Source: an uncultured Saprospiraceae bacterium
Lineage (GTDB): Bacteria; Bacteroidota; Bacteroidia; Chitinophagales; Saprospiraceae
Assembly: GCA_937928045.1 (NCBI GenBank)
Contig: CALFWO010000063.1
Span: 1 to 40,135, forward strand
Direction: 5' to 3'
DNA: 40,135 nt
Each line of letters starts with the position of its first letter. The first letter of the stretch is position 1. The notes below the pieces were generated by a model, which saw only the letters and a program-made list of their open reading frames with translations, was not told where the DNA came from and did no database searches. Position numbers and translations under genes: made by a program. Shown in pieces: positions 23,644-32,418 of the stretch.

Positions 23644-24573
23644 ATGAAATTTCCTGATCCAATTCCTGTAAAAGTTTTAGCTGAAAAATACGGCTTGAAA
23701 ATCATAGGTGATGATTCTCTCGTTGCTACAGGTATCAACGAAATTCATAAAGTCGAAGCTGGTGACATCACCTTTTCCGATGTAAAAAAATATTTTAAAA
23801 AATCATTAGAATCTGCAGCTACTATTATCATTTTAAATGAAGCTGCAGATTGCCCTCCAGGCAAAGTCATTCTTGTCACGGAAGAACCTTTCAAAGTATA
23901 TAATTCCATCGTTACAAAGTACCGTCCGTTGCGGCCGTTATCTGCCAATGTTGCAATTACAGCTAACGTTCATGCTTCAGCAATAGTAGAACCAGGTGTT
24001 GTTATTGGACCAAATGTTCGAATTGGAAAATATTCACACATTCAAGCTAACACGGTTATCATGGAGCATACCATCATTGGAGATCATGTGACCATTCAGC
24101 CTGGTTCTGTCATTGGATCAGATGCATTTTATTACAAACGAGGGAACGATGGCCATACCAAGTGGCGATCTGGCGGAAGAGTGATCATCGAAGATCATGT
24201 CGAAATCGGTGCGCTAAATACAATCAACAAAGGAGTCTCGGGAGATACGATAATCGGTGAAGGAACTAAGCTTGATTGTCAAGTGCATATTGGACACGGA
24301 GCCGTCATCGGAAAAAGATGCTTGCTGGCAGCAGGGGTCTTAGTTGCAGGAAAAGCTACTATTGGAAATGATGTGGTTCTTTATGGAGCAGTTGGTGTGG
24401 TGCAAGCCATCAATATCGAAGATAATGTTACAGTTTTGGCAAAAACTTTAGTCAATAAAAATCTCGTTGCGGGAAAAACATACAGTGGACTCCCAGTGCG
24501 CGAAAGTAGACAGCGCAATCGCGAAATCATCGCGCTAAAAAATCTCCCAGAATTCATGAAGAAAAATAGATAG
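23644..24573 (+). CDS. lpxD: UDP-3-O-acylglucosamine N-acyltransferase (LpxD or close homologue)
   Basis: In lipid A synthesis LpxD adds the N-linked 3-hydroxyacyl chain to UDP-3-O-acylglucosamine from acyl-ACP. The 309-residue protein has the N-terminal uridine-binding domain (GINEIHKVEAGDITFSD). A left-handed parallel beta-helix of hexapeptide repeats (~105-275: VVIGPNVRIGKYSHI, HTIIGDHVTIQPG) follows. The catalytic His is in HIGHGAVIG (H218, matching E. coli H239). It ends in the short helical tail typical of acyl-ACP recognition (RNREIIALKNLPEFMKK). Bacteroidota can have two LpxD-like genes, and the NTINKGVSGD segment differs from the usual NxxRGxLxD, so the exact substrate is less certain. 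It is in an operon with polA. Confidence 0.85.
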   Translation: MKFPDPIPVKVLAEKYGLKIIGDDSLVATGINEIHKVEAGDITFSDVKKYFKKSLESAATIIILNEAADCPPGKVILVTEEPFKVYNSIVTKYRPLRPLSANVAITANVHASAIVEPGVVIGPNVRIGKYSHIQANTVIMEHTIIGDHVTIQPGSVIGSDAFYYKRGNDGHTKWRSGGRVIIEDHVEIGALNTINKGVSGDTIIGEGTKLDCQVHIGHGAVIGKRCLLAAGVLVAGKATIGNDVVLYGAVGVVQAINIEDNVTVLAKTLVNKNLVAGKTYSGLPVRESRQRNREIIALKNLPEFMKKNR

Positions 24574-24630
24574 GAGTTTAAAATGTTAACTCGAAATTCA
24601 ATAATAGTTTAAATTAAATTTTTCTATTTT

Positions 24631-24756
24631 TTAATCCAACTCTTCGTATTCCGCATCTTGCTCTTCCTCTTGAGCCGGAGGATCGATACTCGGTTGACCA
24701 TACCAGCGATAAAGCCAATATATTCCTGCACCAACAACTATAATTTTAAAAATCAT
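24631..24756 (-). CDS. 41-residue single-span membrane microprotein, probably leaderless
   Basis: On the minus strand the ATG at 24756 opens MIFKIIVVGAGIYWLYRWYG, one hydrophobic helix followed by positive/aromatic residues. QPSIDPPAQEEEQDAEYEELD then ends at TAA 24631. The acidic tail after a short membrane helix resembles small Bacteroidota membrane proteins such as DUF4834-like ones, but it is shorter and I cannot assign it. A near-ideal promoter ends five bases before the ATG. Transcription would therefore begin at or within a base or two of the start codon, giving a leaderless mRNA. It is probably an inner-membrane protein with a cytoplasmic acidic tail. Its size is below common annotation cut-offs. 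Confidence 0.65.
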   Translation of the reverse strand: MIFKIIVVGAGIYWLYRWYGQPSIDPPAQEEEQDAEYEELD

Positions 24757-24760
24757 AAGG

Positions 24761-24790
24761 CAAAGTTAGGCATTTTCGAGCATTGCCAAA
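24761..24790 (-). promoter_or_regulatory. Near-ideal Bacteroidota promoter for the microprotein
   Basis: On the minus strand, TTTG (24790-24787) is followed after 18 bases by TAACTTTG (24768-24761), an exact -33/-7 pair. The -7 box ends five bases before the ATG at 24756. Confidence 0.75.
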
Positions 24791-24927
24791 TGCCTTAATA
24801 ACGAACCGTTCGTACATCAGGTATTACCGATTATCCAATAGCGTTTTCAACTATTTGTTATCGATTACATCTTTGCAAAAAAATCGCAGTATTGATCTCC
24901 GATTTTGAACTCCAAAAAAATACTATT

Positions 24928-26151
24928 ATGAAGATTAACTATTTGTCATTGGTCCTTCTCTCGGTAATGATTGTATTTATTAATGCTTGTAATTCTGATG
25001 ACAATATTCCTGTGCCTCCTACGGGAACAGTACTCACTGGAACGTTTGTAGATTTTCCTATAAGCGGACTATCGTATACGGCAGGCGTACAATCAGGGAT
25101 AACCGACGCAGCGGGTTCGTTTACCTACGAAGCTGGAAATGATATTACTTTCACCCTAGGAGGTTTACAATTGGGGACAACGACTGCAATGCCAAACTTG
25201 TCACCACTTGATTTTGTAAACACCACATCTGTAAGCAATCAAGTCATGAGAAATATCACAACCTTGCTTTTTTCATTAGACCAAGATCAAGATCCTTCGA
25301 ATGGATCTCAGCTTAGTACAGCAGTTCAAACAGGACTGGTTGGTGAAAACTTTGCAATGGATATTGATCACTTCTATCTTGAACTACAAAGAATTGTTGC
25401 AGATTTGAATTTGGCAAATGGTACGAACTTGGCAGTCGTTGGGGCTAATGATGCCACCGAACAACTCACAGCAGCCTTGGGAATTTCCAGTGAATTTGAA
25501 GTGTTGCCTAGAACAATTGTTGGTACACAGTGGACTCAAGGAGATTATTTTGCTTACAATACCGTTCCTAGTACAGAGTATGTATTTAAGATTGGCGCAG
25601 ATTTAACAAACGTCCGATATCACTTTGGAGGAGGTAACGGATTTTTATTTAATGTCACTTACAATAATGAAATAACCAATTGCTTAGGTAACTACTACAC
25701 AGATCTTAATGATACGAATCCTTCTACCTTAAGTAATGCAAATTTAGAATACCACAATCTAATTGGTTCTCCAGGTTACGTATTTGATTATGGGCCTCAG
25801 ACTTTTCTCAGCTTTGCTTGTTTTTATAGAAAAACTGGAAATCCTGGTGAAATGGCCGGTACTTGGCACAGCTTTCTAAATCGTGAAAGAAAATTTATTG
25901 GACAGGCTCCTTTTATAACTCCAGCAGGTGATACAGAATTTATTATTTCAGATGTGAACACAGCAGGTGAATTTTCTGTAAACGACAAAAGGTATTTGAA
26001 TGGAACTGTCGTCAATGACACGACTTATGTCTTCTCGCGACAAGAATTGGATACCGAAAACATTATGATTATTGACATGGGTGGAGTAGAATGCCTTTTT
26101 GCTGATACCTCTGCGACACTATTTGCTGGACAGTTATCCATCAAACAATAG
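24928..26151 (+). CDS. Surface lipoprotein with Bacteroidota 'FVDFPISGLSY' Ig-like N-terminal module
   Basis: The start at 24928 gives MKINYLSLVLLSVMIVFINAC, a signal peptide with lipobox INAC, then NSDDNIPVPP. A TTG start at 24892 would add 12 residues before the signal peptide. The ~407-residue mature protein opens with GTFVDFPISGLSYTAGVQSG, TDAAGSFTYEAGNDITFTLGG and FSLDQDQDPSNGSQLS. This repeated surface-protein pattern (a beta-sandwich, then an 'LDqDgdpsNG' helix) is common in proteobacterial and Bacteroidota lipoproteins. The C-terminal ~220 residues are beta-rich with no recognised domain (YFAYNTVPSTEYVF, GGGNGFLFNVTY). I infer an exposed binding protein or adhesin. It stands alone, followed by a hairpin. 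Confidence 0.8.
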   Translation: MKINYLSLVLLSVMIVFINACNSDDNIPVPPTGTVLTGTFVDFPISGLSYTAGVQSGITDAAGSFTYEAGNDITFTLGGLQLGTTTAMPNLSPLDFVNTTSVSNQVMRNITTLLFSLDQDQDPSNGSQLSTAVQTGLVGENFAMDIDHFYLELQRIVADLNLANGTNLAVVGANDATEQLTAALGISSEFEVLPRTIVGTQWTQGDYFAYNTVPSTEYVFKIGADLTNVRYHFGGGNGFLFNVTYNNEITNCLGNYYTDLNDTNPSTLSNANLEYHNLIGSPGYVFDYGPQTFLSFACFYRKTGNPGEMAGTWHSFLNRERKFIGQAPFITPAGDTEFIISDVNTAGEFSVNDKRYLNGTVVNDTTYVFSRQELDTENIMIIDMGGVECLFADTSATLFAGQLSIKQ

Positions 26152-26227
26152 TTATTTAGTTCAGCGGTCTTTAAGAAAACAATCCTTGTTAAGCAATGAC
26201 TTGACGTAGCCCCAAAATGTCTGTTTT

Positions 26228-26264
26228 GCTTAGATTTTTCAATCGAAGAGTCTAAGCCTTTTTT
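26228..26264 (+). terminator. Probable terminator after the surface-lipoprotein gene
   Basis: GCTTAGA (26228-26234) pairs with TCTAAGC (26251-26257), followed by CTTTTTT. The 16-base loop makes it weaker than others in the window. Confidence 0.5.
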
Positions 26265-26424
26265 AGGCTAATAGGTGAGTTTACTTCACTATTGATTGTT
26301 AATACCACCTAACCAAGAAGGAACAATTGGAATTCTCCGGCGTACTTAATATTGGCAGAGCATCTAAGCCTTTTGGCCGATTTACGGATTCGAGACTTTA
26401 ATACTTCGCTTGCCAATTATTTAT

Positions 26425-26432
26425 TAGTTTTG
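26425..26432 (+). promoter_or_regulatory. -7 box of the DUF2723 operon
   Basis: TAGTTTTG is an exact TAnnTTTG match, 99 bases before the DUF2723 start. A TTG at 26410-26412 is only 12 bases upstream, so the -33 element is unclear. Confidence 0.45.
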
Positions 26433-26530
26433 CACTTTGTTTGAAATCAGGGTTTTTCCCGTAAAAACAAGGCTTTCAATCTAATTTTGGGACCTTTTCC
26501 CACCATATTACATGCAAATCGACCTACTAA

Positions 26531-29500
26531 ATGGATACATCTTCCTCTAAGAAAATCTTTAATTGGACTGGAATAGCAGTTTTTCTGATCACTGCTACTG
26601 TTTTTTTCTTCTCAGTTGAAAGGACAGGTAGTCTCTGGGATTGTGGTGAATTTATCGCTGGAGCAGCTAAATTAGAAGTTGTACACCCTCCGGGAGCACC
26701 TTTGTTTTTATTGATAGGAAGGATGTTCACGGTAGTGGCTGAACTCTTTTCGGATGACCCTACTTCCATTGCATTTTCTGTAAATATGCTTAGTGGATTG
26801 GCCACTGCATTGGCAGCAATGCTGATCTGTTGGGTAACTATTATGCTTGGGAAACTGGCTTTAAAAGGAAGAGAAGAAGATCCAGACCAATGGGATACCG
26901 TTGCTTTGGCTGGTGCCGGACTTGTAGCAGGATTAACAACAGCTTTCGCTTCGTCTATTTGGTTTTCTGCCGTCGAAGGAGAGGTTTATGCCCTTTCTAC
27001 CTTTTTTACCTGTTTGACATTATGGGCAATGGTGAAATGGTATTACTTGCCGGATGAGCCGGACACAGATCGTTGGGCAGTTTTCGCATTGTACTCAGCA
27101 GGATTATCCATTGGAGTTCACTTGTTGAGTATTCTTACTTTCCCTGCACTCGCGTTGCTTTATTATTTTAAAAAATACAGAAATCATAACCTTGTAGGAA
27201 TGGCCGCAGCCGTAGGTATGGGACTGGTGTTTATGGTTTTTATACAGAAAATAGTCTTGGTTGGAATTCCGACTATTTGGTCTAAGCTGGATATCATCAT
27301 GGTAAATAGTTTTGGAATGCCAGTGAACTCTGGAGTGATTCCTTTAATTATTCTTTTAGTGGGTGGCTTTTGGGCTGCCTTTAGATGGGTTGAAGGAAAG
27401 GGAAGTTCGTTAGGTCAAAAATTGATTTTTTCTGCTGCACTTGTCGTTATTGGATTTTCAACTTTAGGAATGGTGGTCATTCGTGCAAATGCGAATACAC
27501 CGATCAACATGAATAATCCAGACAACCCTTTTCAATTAATTACTTATTTGAATCGTGAGCAATATGGAGAACGTCCTCTAATTTATGGACCGTCTTTCGC
27601 AACCTCTCACAACGATACAGAAGTAACTGATCGTTATAAAAGAGTTGGAGACAAATATGAGATGTTGGATAAAAAGGTGACACCACTTTATCCTGACAAT
27701 AAGAAAATGCTGTTCCCTAGAATGGGGCATCAAGACAATACCCGTCAGCAGCTTTATAGAGCTTGGATGGGATTAAGTACAGATTTAAACACAAATCTTC
27801 CTCCTGGTAGACCAAGCTTTAGTGACAACATCGGTTTCTTTTTTGACTATCAATTGCGTTGGATGTACTGGAGGTATTTCATGTGGAATTTCTCTGGTAG
27901 ACAAAATGGAGAGCAAGGAACTTTCCCTTGGGGTGCTGACTCTGGAAACTGGATTTCAGGTATTCCACTTATAGACAATTGGCATATTGGTAACCAAGCA
28001 GAGATTACGACTACCATGAGAGAGAACGAAGGCCGTAACAAGTATTACATGTTGCCTTTCTTGTTTGGATTGTTGGGATTACTGTTCCATGCCTTAAAAC
28101 GCAAAGAAGAATTTGTACCACTACTCGGATTGTTTATCATCACAGGAGTTGGTTTGATTATATACGCGAATTCACCGCCAAATGAGCCGCGTGAAAGGGA
28201 TTACGTCTTTGCAGGATCATTTTTTACTTATGCCATTTGGATTGGAATGGGTGTGCTTGCTATGTATCGATTAATGATCGGTAGAATGAATTTGGGAAAG
28301 AACATGGCAGCTATTGCATCAACGGCAATTATTTTAGTAGCACCATTGTTAATGGGCTTCCAAAATTTTGATGATCACTCAAGAAGCCACCATACGGCCT
28401 CGAGAGATTACGCAGCAAATTTCTTAAACTCTGTAGACGAGAATGCTATCATATTCACCTACGGAGACAATGATACTTATCCACTTTGGTATGCTCAAGA
28501 AGTAGAGAATATCAGAACGGATGTTCGAGTGGTTAACTTAAGTTTGATTGCTGTGGATTGGTATATTGAACAATTGAGAAGAAAAGTCAATGACTCCCCC
28601 GCTATTAAAATGTCCATGCCTCAGGATAAAATCCGAGGATTCAAAAGGAATCAACTTCCAATTGATCCAAATGGTCAATACCGTAATCAGGCCATGTCTT
28701 TGACGCAAGCTTTAAAAATTGCTGCAACAGACAACAAAATTCCTTTGCGAAATGGAGGATCTTTAGAAGGTTACTGGCCAACGAAGAAATTGTTCATTCC
28801 GGTGAACAGACAAAAGGCCATTTCTATGGGAATGATTAGTCCTAACGATACTACGGTCACCAATAAAATGGAATGGAATCTTTCTGGTAGCGGATGGTTA
28901 TACAAAGGAGATGTTGCAGTCTTGGATATTATCAATTCAAACATCTGGGAACGCCCAGTATATTTCGCAGTAACTTGTCAGCAATCTTCTATGATGGGTA
29001 TTCAGAATTATACCCAGCTAGAAGGATTAGCTTTACGCGTAATTCCTAAGAAAAGTGCTGGCCAAAGATCGACTTATTCAATGCTAGGAAATGGTAGAGT
29101 TGCTACTGAAAAGATTTATGAAAATGTAACGCAGAAATTTGCTTGGGGTAATTTTGACAAAGAAAAATTATTTGTTGATCGTTCTTATGGTCCTTCTATA
29201 CAGACAACACGAGTAATGATTCTTCGTGCTACTTCAGCCTTGATTGCTGAAGGAAAGAATGACAAGGCCAAAGAAATGTTGGATACCTATTTCAATGCTT
29301 ATCCGCATATGAACTTCCCTTTTGATGGAACAACATTAGGATTCTTTAGCTTATATGGACAATGTGGAAATTACGAAGCAGCCAAGCCTCATATTGAAAC
29401 CTTGGGTCAAGCCCTCATGGAAGAACTCAAATTCTATGCTTCATTGGATCAAGATGATCTAGGAGATTTTGGAAGAGCACCTAATGGAGCTAAGCAAACC

Positions 29501-29587
29501 GCCGCTCAATTGATCGGTTTTGTTGGGCAAAATGGAGATACAGTATTAAAGGAGTCTTTAGAAACTAAGTTAAAGCCTTATCTTTAG
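26531..29587 (+). CDS. DUF2723 (GT117) polytopic membrane protein, probable O-glycosyltransferase
   Basis: The 1018-residue inner-membrane protein has ~10-12 transmembrane segments in its first 600 residues and a soluble C-terminal part. The DUF2723 signature is clear near the N-terminus: RTGSLWDCGEFIAGAAKLEVVHPPGAPLF, with D37 and E40 in the first loop where GT-C enzymes keep catalytic acids. NEPRERDYVFAGSFF (~555) is a second conserved block. Human TMEM260 has the same domain and is an O-mannosyltransferase of CAZy family GT117. The bacterial role is inferred to be lipid-linked sugar transfer to exported proteins. The C-terminal region has helical-repeat-like sequence (DKAKEMLDTYFNAYPHM). 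It heads an operon with rpiB, an M28 peptidase and a 4-TM protein, with gaps of 9-26 bases. Confidence 0.9.
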   Translation: MDTSSSKKIFNWTGIAVFLITATVFFFSVERTGSLWDCGEFIAGAAKLEVVHPPGAPLFLLIGRMFTVVAELFSDDPTSIAFSVNMLSGLATALAAMLICWVTIMLGKLALKGREEDPDQWDTVALAGAGLVAGLTTAFASSIWFSAVEGEVYALSTFFTCLTLWAMVKWYYLPDEPDTDRWAVFALYSAGLSIGVHLLSILTFPALALLYYFKKYRNHNLVGMAAAVGMGLVFMVFIQKIVLVGIPTIWSKLDIIMVNSFGMPVNSGVIPLIILLVGGFWAAFRWVEGKGSSLGQKLIFSAALVVIGFSTLGMVVIRANANTPINMNNPDNPFQLITYLNREQYGERPLIYGPSFATSHNDTEVTDRYKRVGDKYEMLDKKVTPLYPDNKKMLFPRMGHQDNTRQQLYRAWMGLSTDLNTNLPPGRPSFSDNIGFFFDYQLRWMYWRYFMWNFSGRQNGEQGTFPWGADSGNWISGIPLIDNWHIGNQAEITTTMRENEGRNKYYMLPFLFGLLGLLFHALKRKEEFVPLLGLFIITGVGLIIYANSPPNEPRERDYVFAGSFFTYAIWIGMGVLAMYRLMIGRMNLGKNMAAIASTAIILVAPLLMGFQNFDDHSRSHHTASRDYAANFLNSVDENAIIFTYGDNDTYPLWYAQEVENIRTDVRVVNLSLIAVDWYIEQLRRKVNDSPAIKMSMPQDKIRGFKRNQLPIDPNGQYRNQAMSLTQALKIAATDNKIPLRNGGSLEGYWPTKKLFIPVNRQKAISMGMISPNDTTVTNKMEWNLSGSGWLYKGDVAVLDIINSNIWERPVYFAVTCQQSSMMGIQNYTQLEGLALRVIPKKSAGQRSTYSMLGNGRVATEKIYENVTQKFAWGNFDKEKLFVDRSYGPSIQTTRVMILRATSALIAEGKNDKAKEMLDTYFNAYPHMNFPFDGTTLGFFSLYGQCGNYEAAKPHIETLGQALMEELKFYASLDQDDLGDFGRAPNGAKQTAAQLIGFVGQNGDTVLKESLETKLKPYL

Positions 29588-29604
29588 GACATAATTGAAA
29601 AAAT

Positions 29605-30045
29605 ATGTCTAAAGGTACTATCGCATTAGGCGCTGATCACGCCGGAGTCTATTACAAGGACGCTGTTAAAGAAAGCTTGACTAATGCAGGATATGAGATA
29701 ATAGATTGTGGAACAAATTCTGGGGATTCAGTAGACTACCCAGATTTTGTTCACCCAGCTGCGGAAGCAGTCAGTTCTAAAAAAGCAGATTTAGGTCTTT
29801 TGTTTTGCGGTTCAGCAAATGGCGTGGCAATGTCTGCCAACAAGCACCAAGATATTCGAGCGGCAATCGCTTGGCAAAAAGATTTAGCAGCACTTGCGCG
29901 ACAGCATAATAACGCCAACATGCTCGCGATACCTTGTCGCTTCGTTGCCAAAGAATTGGCAATGGATATTATCAATACGTTTTTGGAAACAAATTTTGAA
30001 GGTGGCAGACATCAACGAAGAGTTGATAAAATTGCTTATTGTTAA
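29605..30045 (+). CDS. rpiB: Ribose-5-phosphate isomerase B
   Basis: RpiB interconverts ribose 5-phosphate and ribulose 5-phosphate in the pentose phosphate pathway. The 146-residue protein has the conserved N-terminal ALGADHAG (~7-14) and GTNSGDSVDYPD. The active-site Cys is in LLFCGSANGVAMSANK (C68), and HNNANMLAIPCRF carries the catalytic His (~101). Length and motifs fit the family. It lies 17 bases after the DUF2723 stop, and the next gene begins 27 bases after its stop. Confidence 0.96.
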   Translation: MSKGTIALGADHAGVYYKDAVKESLTNAGYEIIDCGTNSGDSVDYPDFVHPAAEAVSSKKADLGLLFCGSANGVAMSANKHQDIRAAIAWQKDLAALARQHNNANMLAIPCRFVAKELAMDIINTFLETNFEGGRHQRRVDKIAYC

Positions 30046-30071
30046 TACTTCCCCTCGCAATAAATATAAAG

Positions 30072-31703
30072 ATGAAATTAAATAGGATTTACAGTCTAGT
30101 AGTGGTATTGACTTTTGTGGTAAATGGAATAAACGCCCAGATGAATATTCCACCAGGATTAGACTTTTCTACCTACCTACAAGCAGACTATGACAAACTA
30201 AACCCAGAGTCCTTTGCTAATGAGATTACGGCAGCAGATCTAAAAGAATATTTATCAATCCTCGCTTCTGATGAATTTCAAGGGCGAGAAACGGGAACAC
30301 CAGGTAATGACAAGGCCGCTGATTACATTAGAGAAAAATTAGAAAGCTTTGGAATTCCAGCTGCTAAAGGAACAGATAACTATTTGCAACCAATACAATT
30401 CAATTGGACAGCTTGGAATAAAACAGAGATGACTTTTAACGAACAAAGTTATCGTCATGGTTGGGACTTCATCGCTTACCCTGGAAGAAATGAAAATTTA
30501 GAAATTCCTTATGTTAATGAAATCCTTTTTCTTGGCTATGGAATAGATACAGAAACTTATTCCGATTACAACGATGTGGATGTTTTGGGAAAAGTTATTG
30601 CGGTACTGAAAGACGAGCCTGTAACCGTCGATGGAAAATCTAAGCTAACTTCAGATGGTACATTGTCTGAATGGTCCACTGATTGGAAAAAAAAGGTAGA
30701 AACAGCAAAAGCAAAAGGAGTAAAGGCGATATTGATTATTGACAATGAATTGCAAAAGCGAGCGGGTTCTACGCGTAATCAATGGTTCGGTCGACAAGTA
30801 ACTTTAGGGAAACAATCGGACTTCAATAAGCTGTGTAGTAATGTCTATATTTCTAGTGGATTTGCTAAAGATATTTTTGGTAAATACTACAAAAAGGTAA
30901 TTCGTGCTCGGAAGAAAATTCAACGAAAAGGAAAATCAATTCCGCTTACCATTCCAACTAATTTTTCTATCATATTAGATAAGAAAGCCTCTACTTTAAA
31001 AGGAAATAATGTTCTTGGATTCATCGAAGGAACAGACCCTGAATTGAAAGATGAAATTGTGGTAGTTTCTGCGCATTATGATCATTTGGGCATGAGAGGT
31101 AAAGACATTTACAATGGTGCTGATGACAACGGCTCTGGAACCTCGACAGTTTTGGAAGTTGCTCAATCCTTTGCTCAAGCTAAAGCGGCTGGAGTAGGGC
31201 CGAGGAGATCAGTACTTTGTATCTGGTTGACCGGTGAGGAAAAAGGTTTGCTGGGTTCGGAGTATTACACCAAGCTTCCCATATTCCCTTTGGCAAAAAC
31301 AGTGGTAGATATCAATGTAGATATGGTAGGCCGCGTGGATAAAAAATACGAAGAAAACCCTGAGTACATTTATGTGATTGGCTCTGATCGATTGAGTACA
31401 GAATTGCATGCAATTAACGAAGGTGTTAACGATCGATTTACAGAACTAACGCTGGACTATACTTACAACGCAGAGAGCGATCCCAACAGATATTACTATC
31501 GATCTGATCATTACAATTTTGCTCAAAATGGTATTCCAGCGATTTTTTATTTCAATGGAACACATAAAGATTATCACCGTACTACAGATACAGTTGATAA
31601 GATCCAATTTGATAAAATGGCAAAGATTGGTAAACTGGTATTTTACACCGCTTGGGAATTAACTAATAGAGATAAAAGAATAGAAGTGGATGTAAATCAA
31701 TAA
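30072..31703 (+). CDS. Exported M28 family metallopeptidase with PA domain
   Basis: The start at 30072 opens MKLNRIYSLVVVLTFVVNG followed by INAQMN, a signal peptide. A start at 30039 would overlap rpiB and hide it. The mature protein of ~520 residues has an N-terminal M28 part (AADYIREKLESFG), then a PA-like insert (~135-315), then the zinc-binding core. Expected ligands are in AHYDHLG (~333), GADDNGSGT (~348), LTGEEKGLLG (~384), NVDMVGR (~418) and YHRTTDTVD (~500). All are present, so it should be an active di-zinc aminopeptidase acting outside the cytoplasm. It is the second M28 enzyme in the window and is not a close copy of the one at 16033. Confidence 0.93.
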   Translation: MKLNRIYSLVVVLTFVVNGINAQMNIPPGLDFSTYLQADYDKLNPESFANEITAADLKEYLSILASDEFQGRETGTPGNDKAADYIREKLESFGIPAAKGTDNYLQPIQFNWTAWNKTEMTFNEQSYRHGWDFIAYPGRNENLEIPYVNEILFLGYGIDTETYSDYNDVDVLGKVIAVLKDEPVTVDGKSKLTSDGTLSEWSTDWKKKVETAKAKGVKAILIIDNELQKRAGSTRNQWFGRQVTLGKQSDFNKLCSNVYISSGFAKDIFGKYYKKVIRARKKIQRKGKSIPLTIPTNFSIILDKKASTLKGNNVLGFIEGTDPELKDEIVVVSAHYDHLGMRGKDIYNGADDNGSGTSTVLEVAQSFAQAKAAGVGPRRSVLCIWLTGEEKGLLGSEYYTKLPIFPLAKTVVDINVDMVGRVDKKYEENPEYIYVIGSDRLSTELHAINEGVNDRFTELTLDYTYNAESDPNRYYYRSDHYNFAQNGIPAIFYFNGTHKDYHRTTDTVDKIQFDKMAKIGKLVFYTAWELTNRDKRIEVDVNQ

Positions 31704-31712
31704 CATACTGAT

Positions 31713-32219
31713 ATGACACTCAAAGACTTTTTCGAGCATTGCGCTGCTAATCCAACTTACCTTTTAGCTTATTTCATTTTGATCCCTTTCACTGCCTTAT
31801 TGGCTGGTTGGTTGGGGAAAGATGAAGGACAAGAAAAACCTTGGCAATACCTTTATTCTGCCTTGATTTATTTGGTAGCCATTCCTGGTGTATTTGCCGT
31901 TGCTTTGACGATCTATACTTTGATTATAGAGAAGAGGCCAATTCTTAACATGGATGTCTATAGCCAAATTCTCCCCGTTATTTCCATGATTGCAACACTA
32001 CTGATTATCAGCCGAAACGCAGAGATCAAGTATATTCCAGGCTTCGATAAAATCTCAGGATTAGTCATTTCTTTATCAGCCGCAATGGGCATCATCTGGT
32101 TCATGGATAAGGTTCACATCTTTGCAATTACCATCATGCCATTCAGCTCGCTAATAATTATGTTTATCGTAATTCTAATCGCGATTCGAATTGGATGGGT
32201 AAAGATGTTTGCGAAGTAA
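31713..32219 (+). CDS. Small polytopic membrane protein, unknown function
   Basis: The 168 residues carry four hydrophobic spans near 16-34, 47-70, 83-98 and 113-165 (the last may be two). There is no signal peptide and no recognised family. Loops are short, and a Lys/Glu-rich piece lies near residue 36 (GKDEGQEKPW). Its start lies nine bases after the M28 peptidase stop, so it closes the DUF2723 operon. The next gene is convergent (purF). Nothing in the sequence states a function. Position suggests an accessory of the export or glycosylation module. Confidence 0.75.
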   Translation: MTLKDFFEHCAANPTYLLAYFILIPFTALLAGWLGKDEGQEKPWQYLYSALIYLVAIPGVFAVALTIYTLIIEKRPILNMDVYSQILPVISMIATLLIISRNAEIKYIPGFDKISGLVISLSAAMGIIWFMDKVHIFAITIMPFSSLIIMFIVILIAIRIGWVKMFAK

Positions 32220-32307
32220 GGGCAGGTCTAACGGCTCAAAAATCTAATCAAGGAAAAAGAGCCAAATCCAGATGAAATCTGACTGAAAAAAGAACACAAG
32301 TTTCAAC

Positions 32308-32385
32308 AAACTTCAACAGCACGTCCCGCACCGAGCGGACGGCTTTTCAACCTGCCTGCCGGCAGGCAAGGCGAAATTCAACAAC
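32308..32385. repeat. GC-rich palindromic element between convergent genes
   Basis: The 16-base TGCCTGCCGGCAGGCA (32353-32368) is a perfect palindrome. Left of it, CGTCC-C-GC (32328-32335) and GCGGACG form a second hairpin. Both are far more G+C-rich than the flanking A-rich sequence. 'TTCAAC' recurs on both sides. A CCTGCCTGCCGGCAGGCAGG-type palindrome recurs in several bacterial genomes (from memory). Confidence 0.6.
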
Positions 32386-32418
32386 AAAAAAAAGCTAAAG
32401 AGAAAACAAATCTCAAAC

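Larger units (their letters stand above)
24574..24927. other. Intergenic region containing a minus-strand microprotein gene
   Basis: Between lpxD and the surface-lipoprotein gene there is a 41-codon minus-strand gene (24631-24756) with its own promoter (24761-24790). GGCATTT/AAATGCC arms (24769-24792) overlap that promoter. On the plus strand only CATCTTTG near 24860, a 7/8 -7 match, precedes the lipoprotein gene. Confidence 0.6.
26152..26530. other. Intergenic region, 379 bp, with terminator and promoter
   Basis: It holds a terminator-like hairpin (26228-26264) and a -7 box (26425-26432), plus a ~95-base leader with GGG-TTTTT-CCC and GGGA-CCTTT-TCCC micro-hairpins before the DUF2723 start. 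No supportable gene. Confidence 0.5.

Noticed and set aside
16033-31703. Recent duplication of the two M28 peptidase genes
   Set aside because: The proteins differ in length, insert and motif spacing and share only family motifs.
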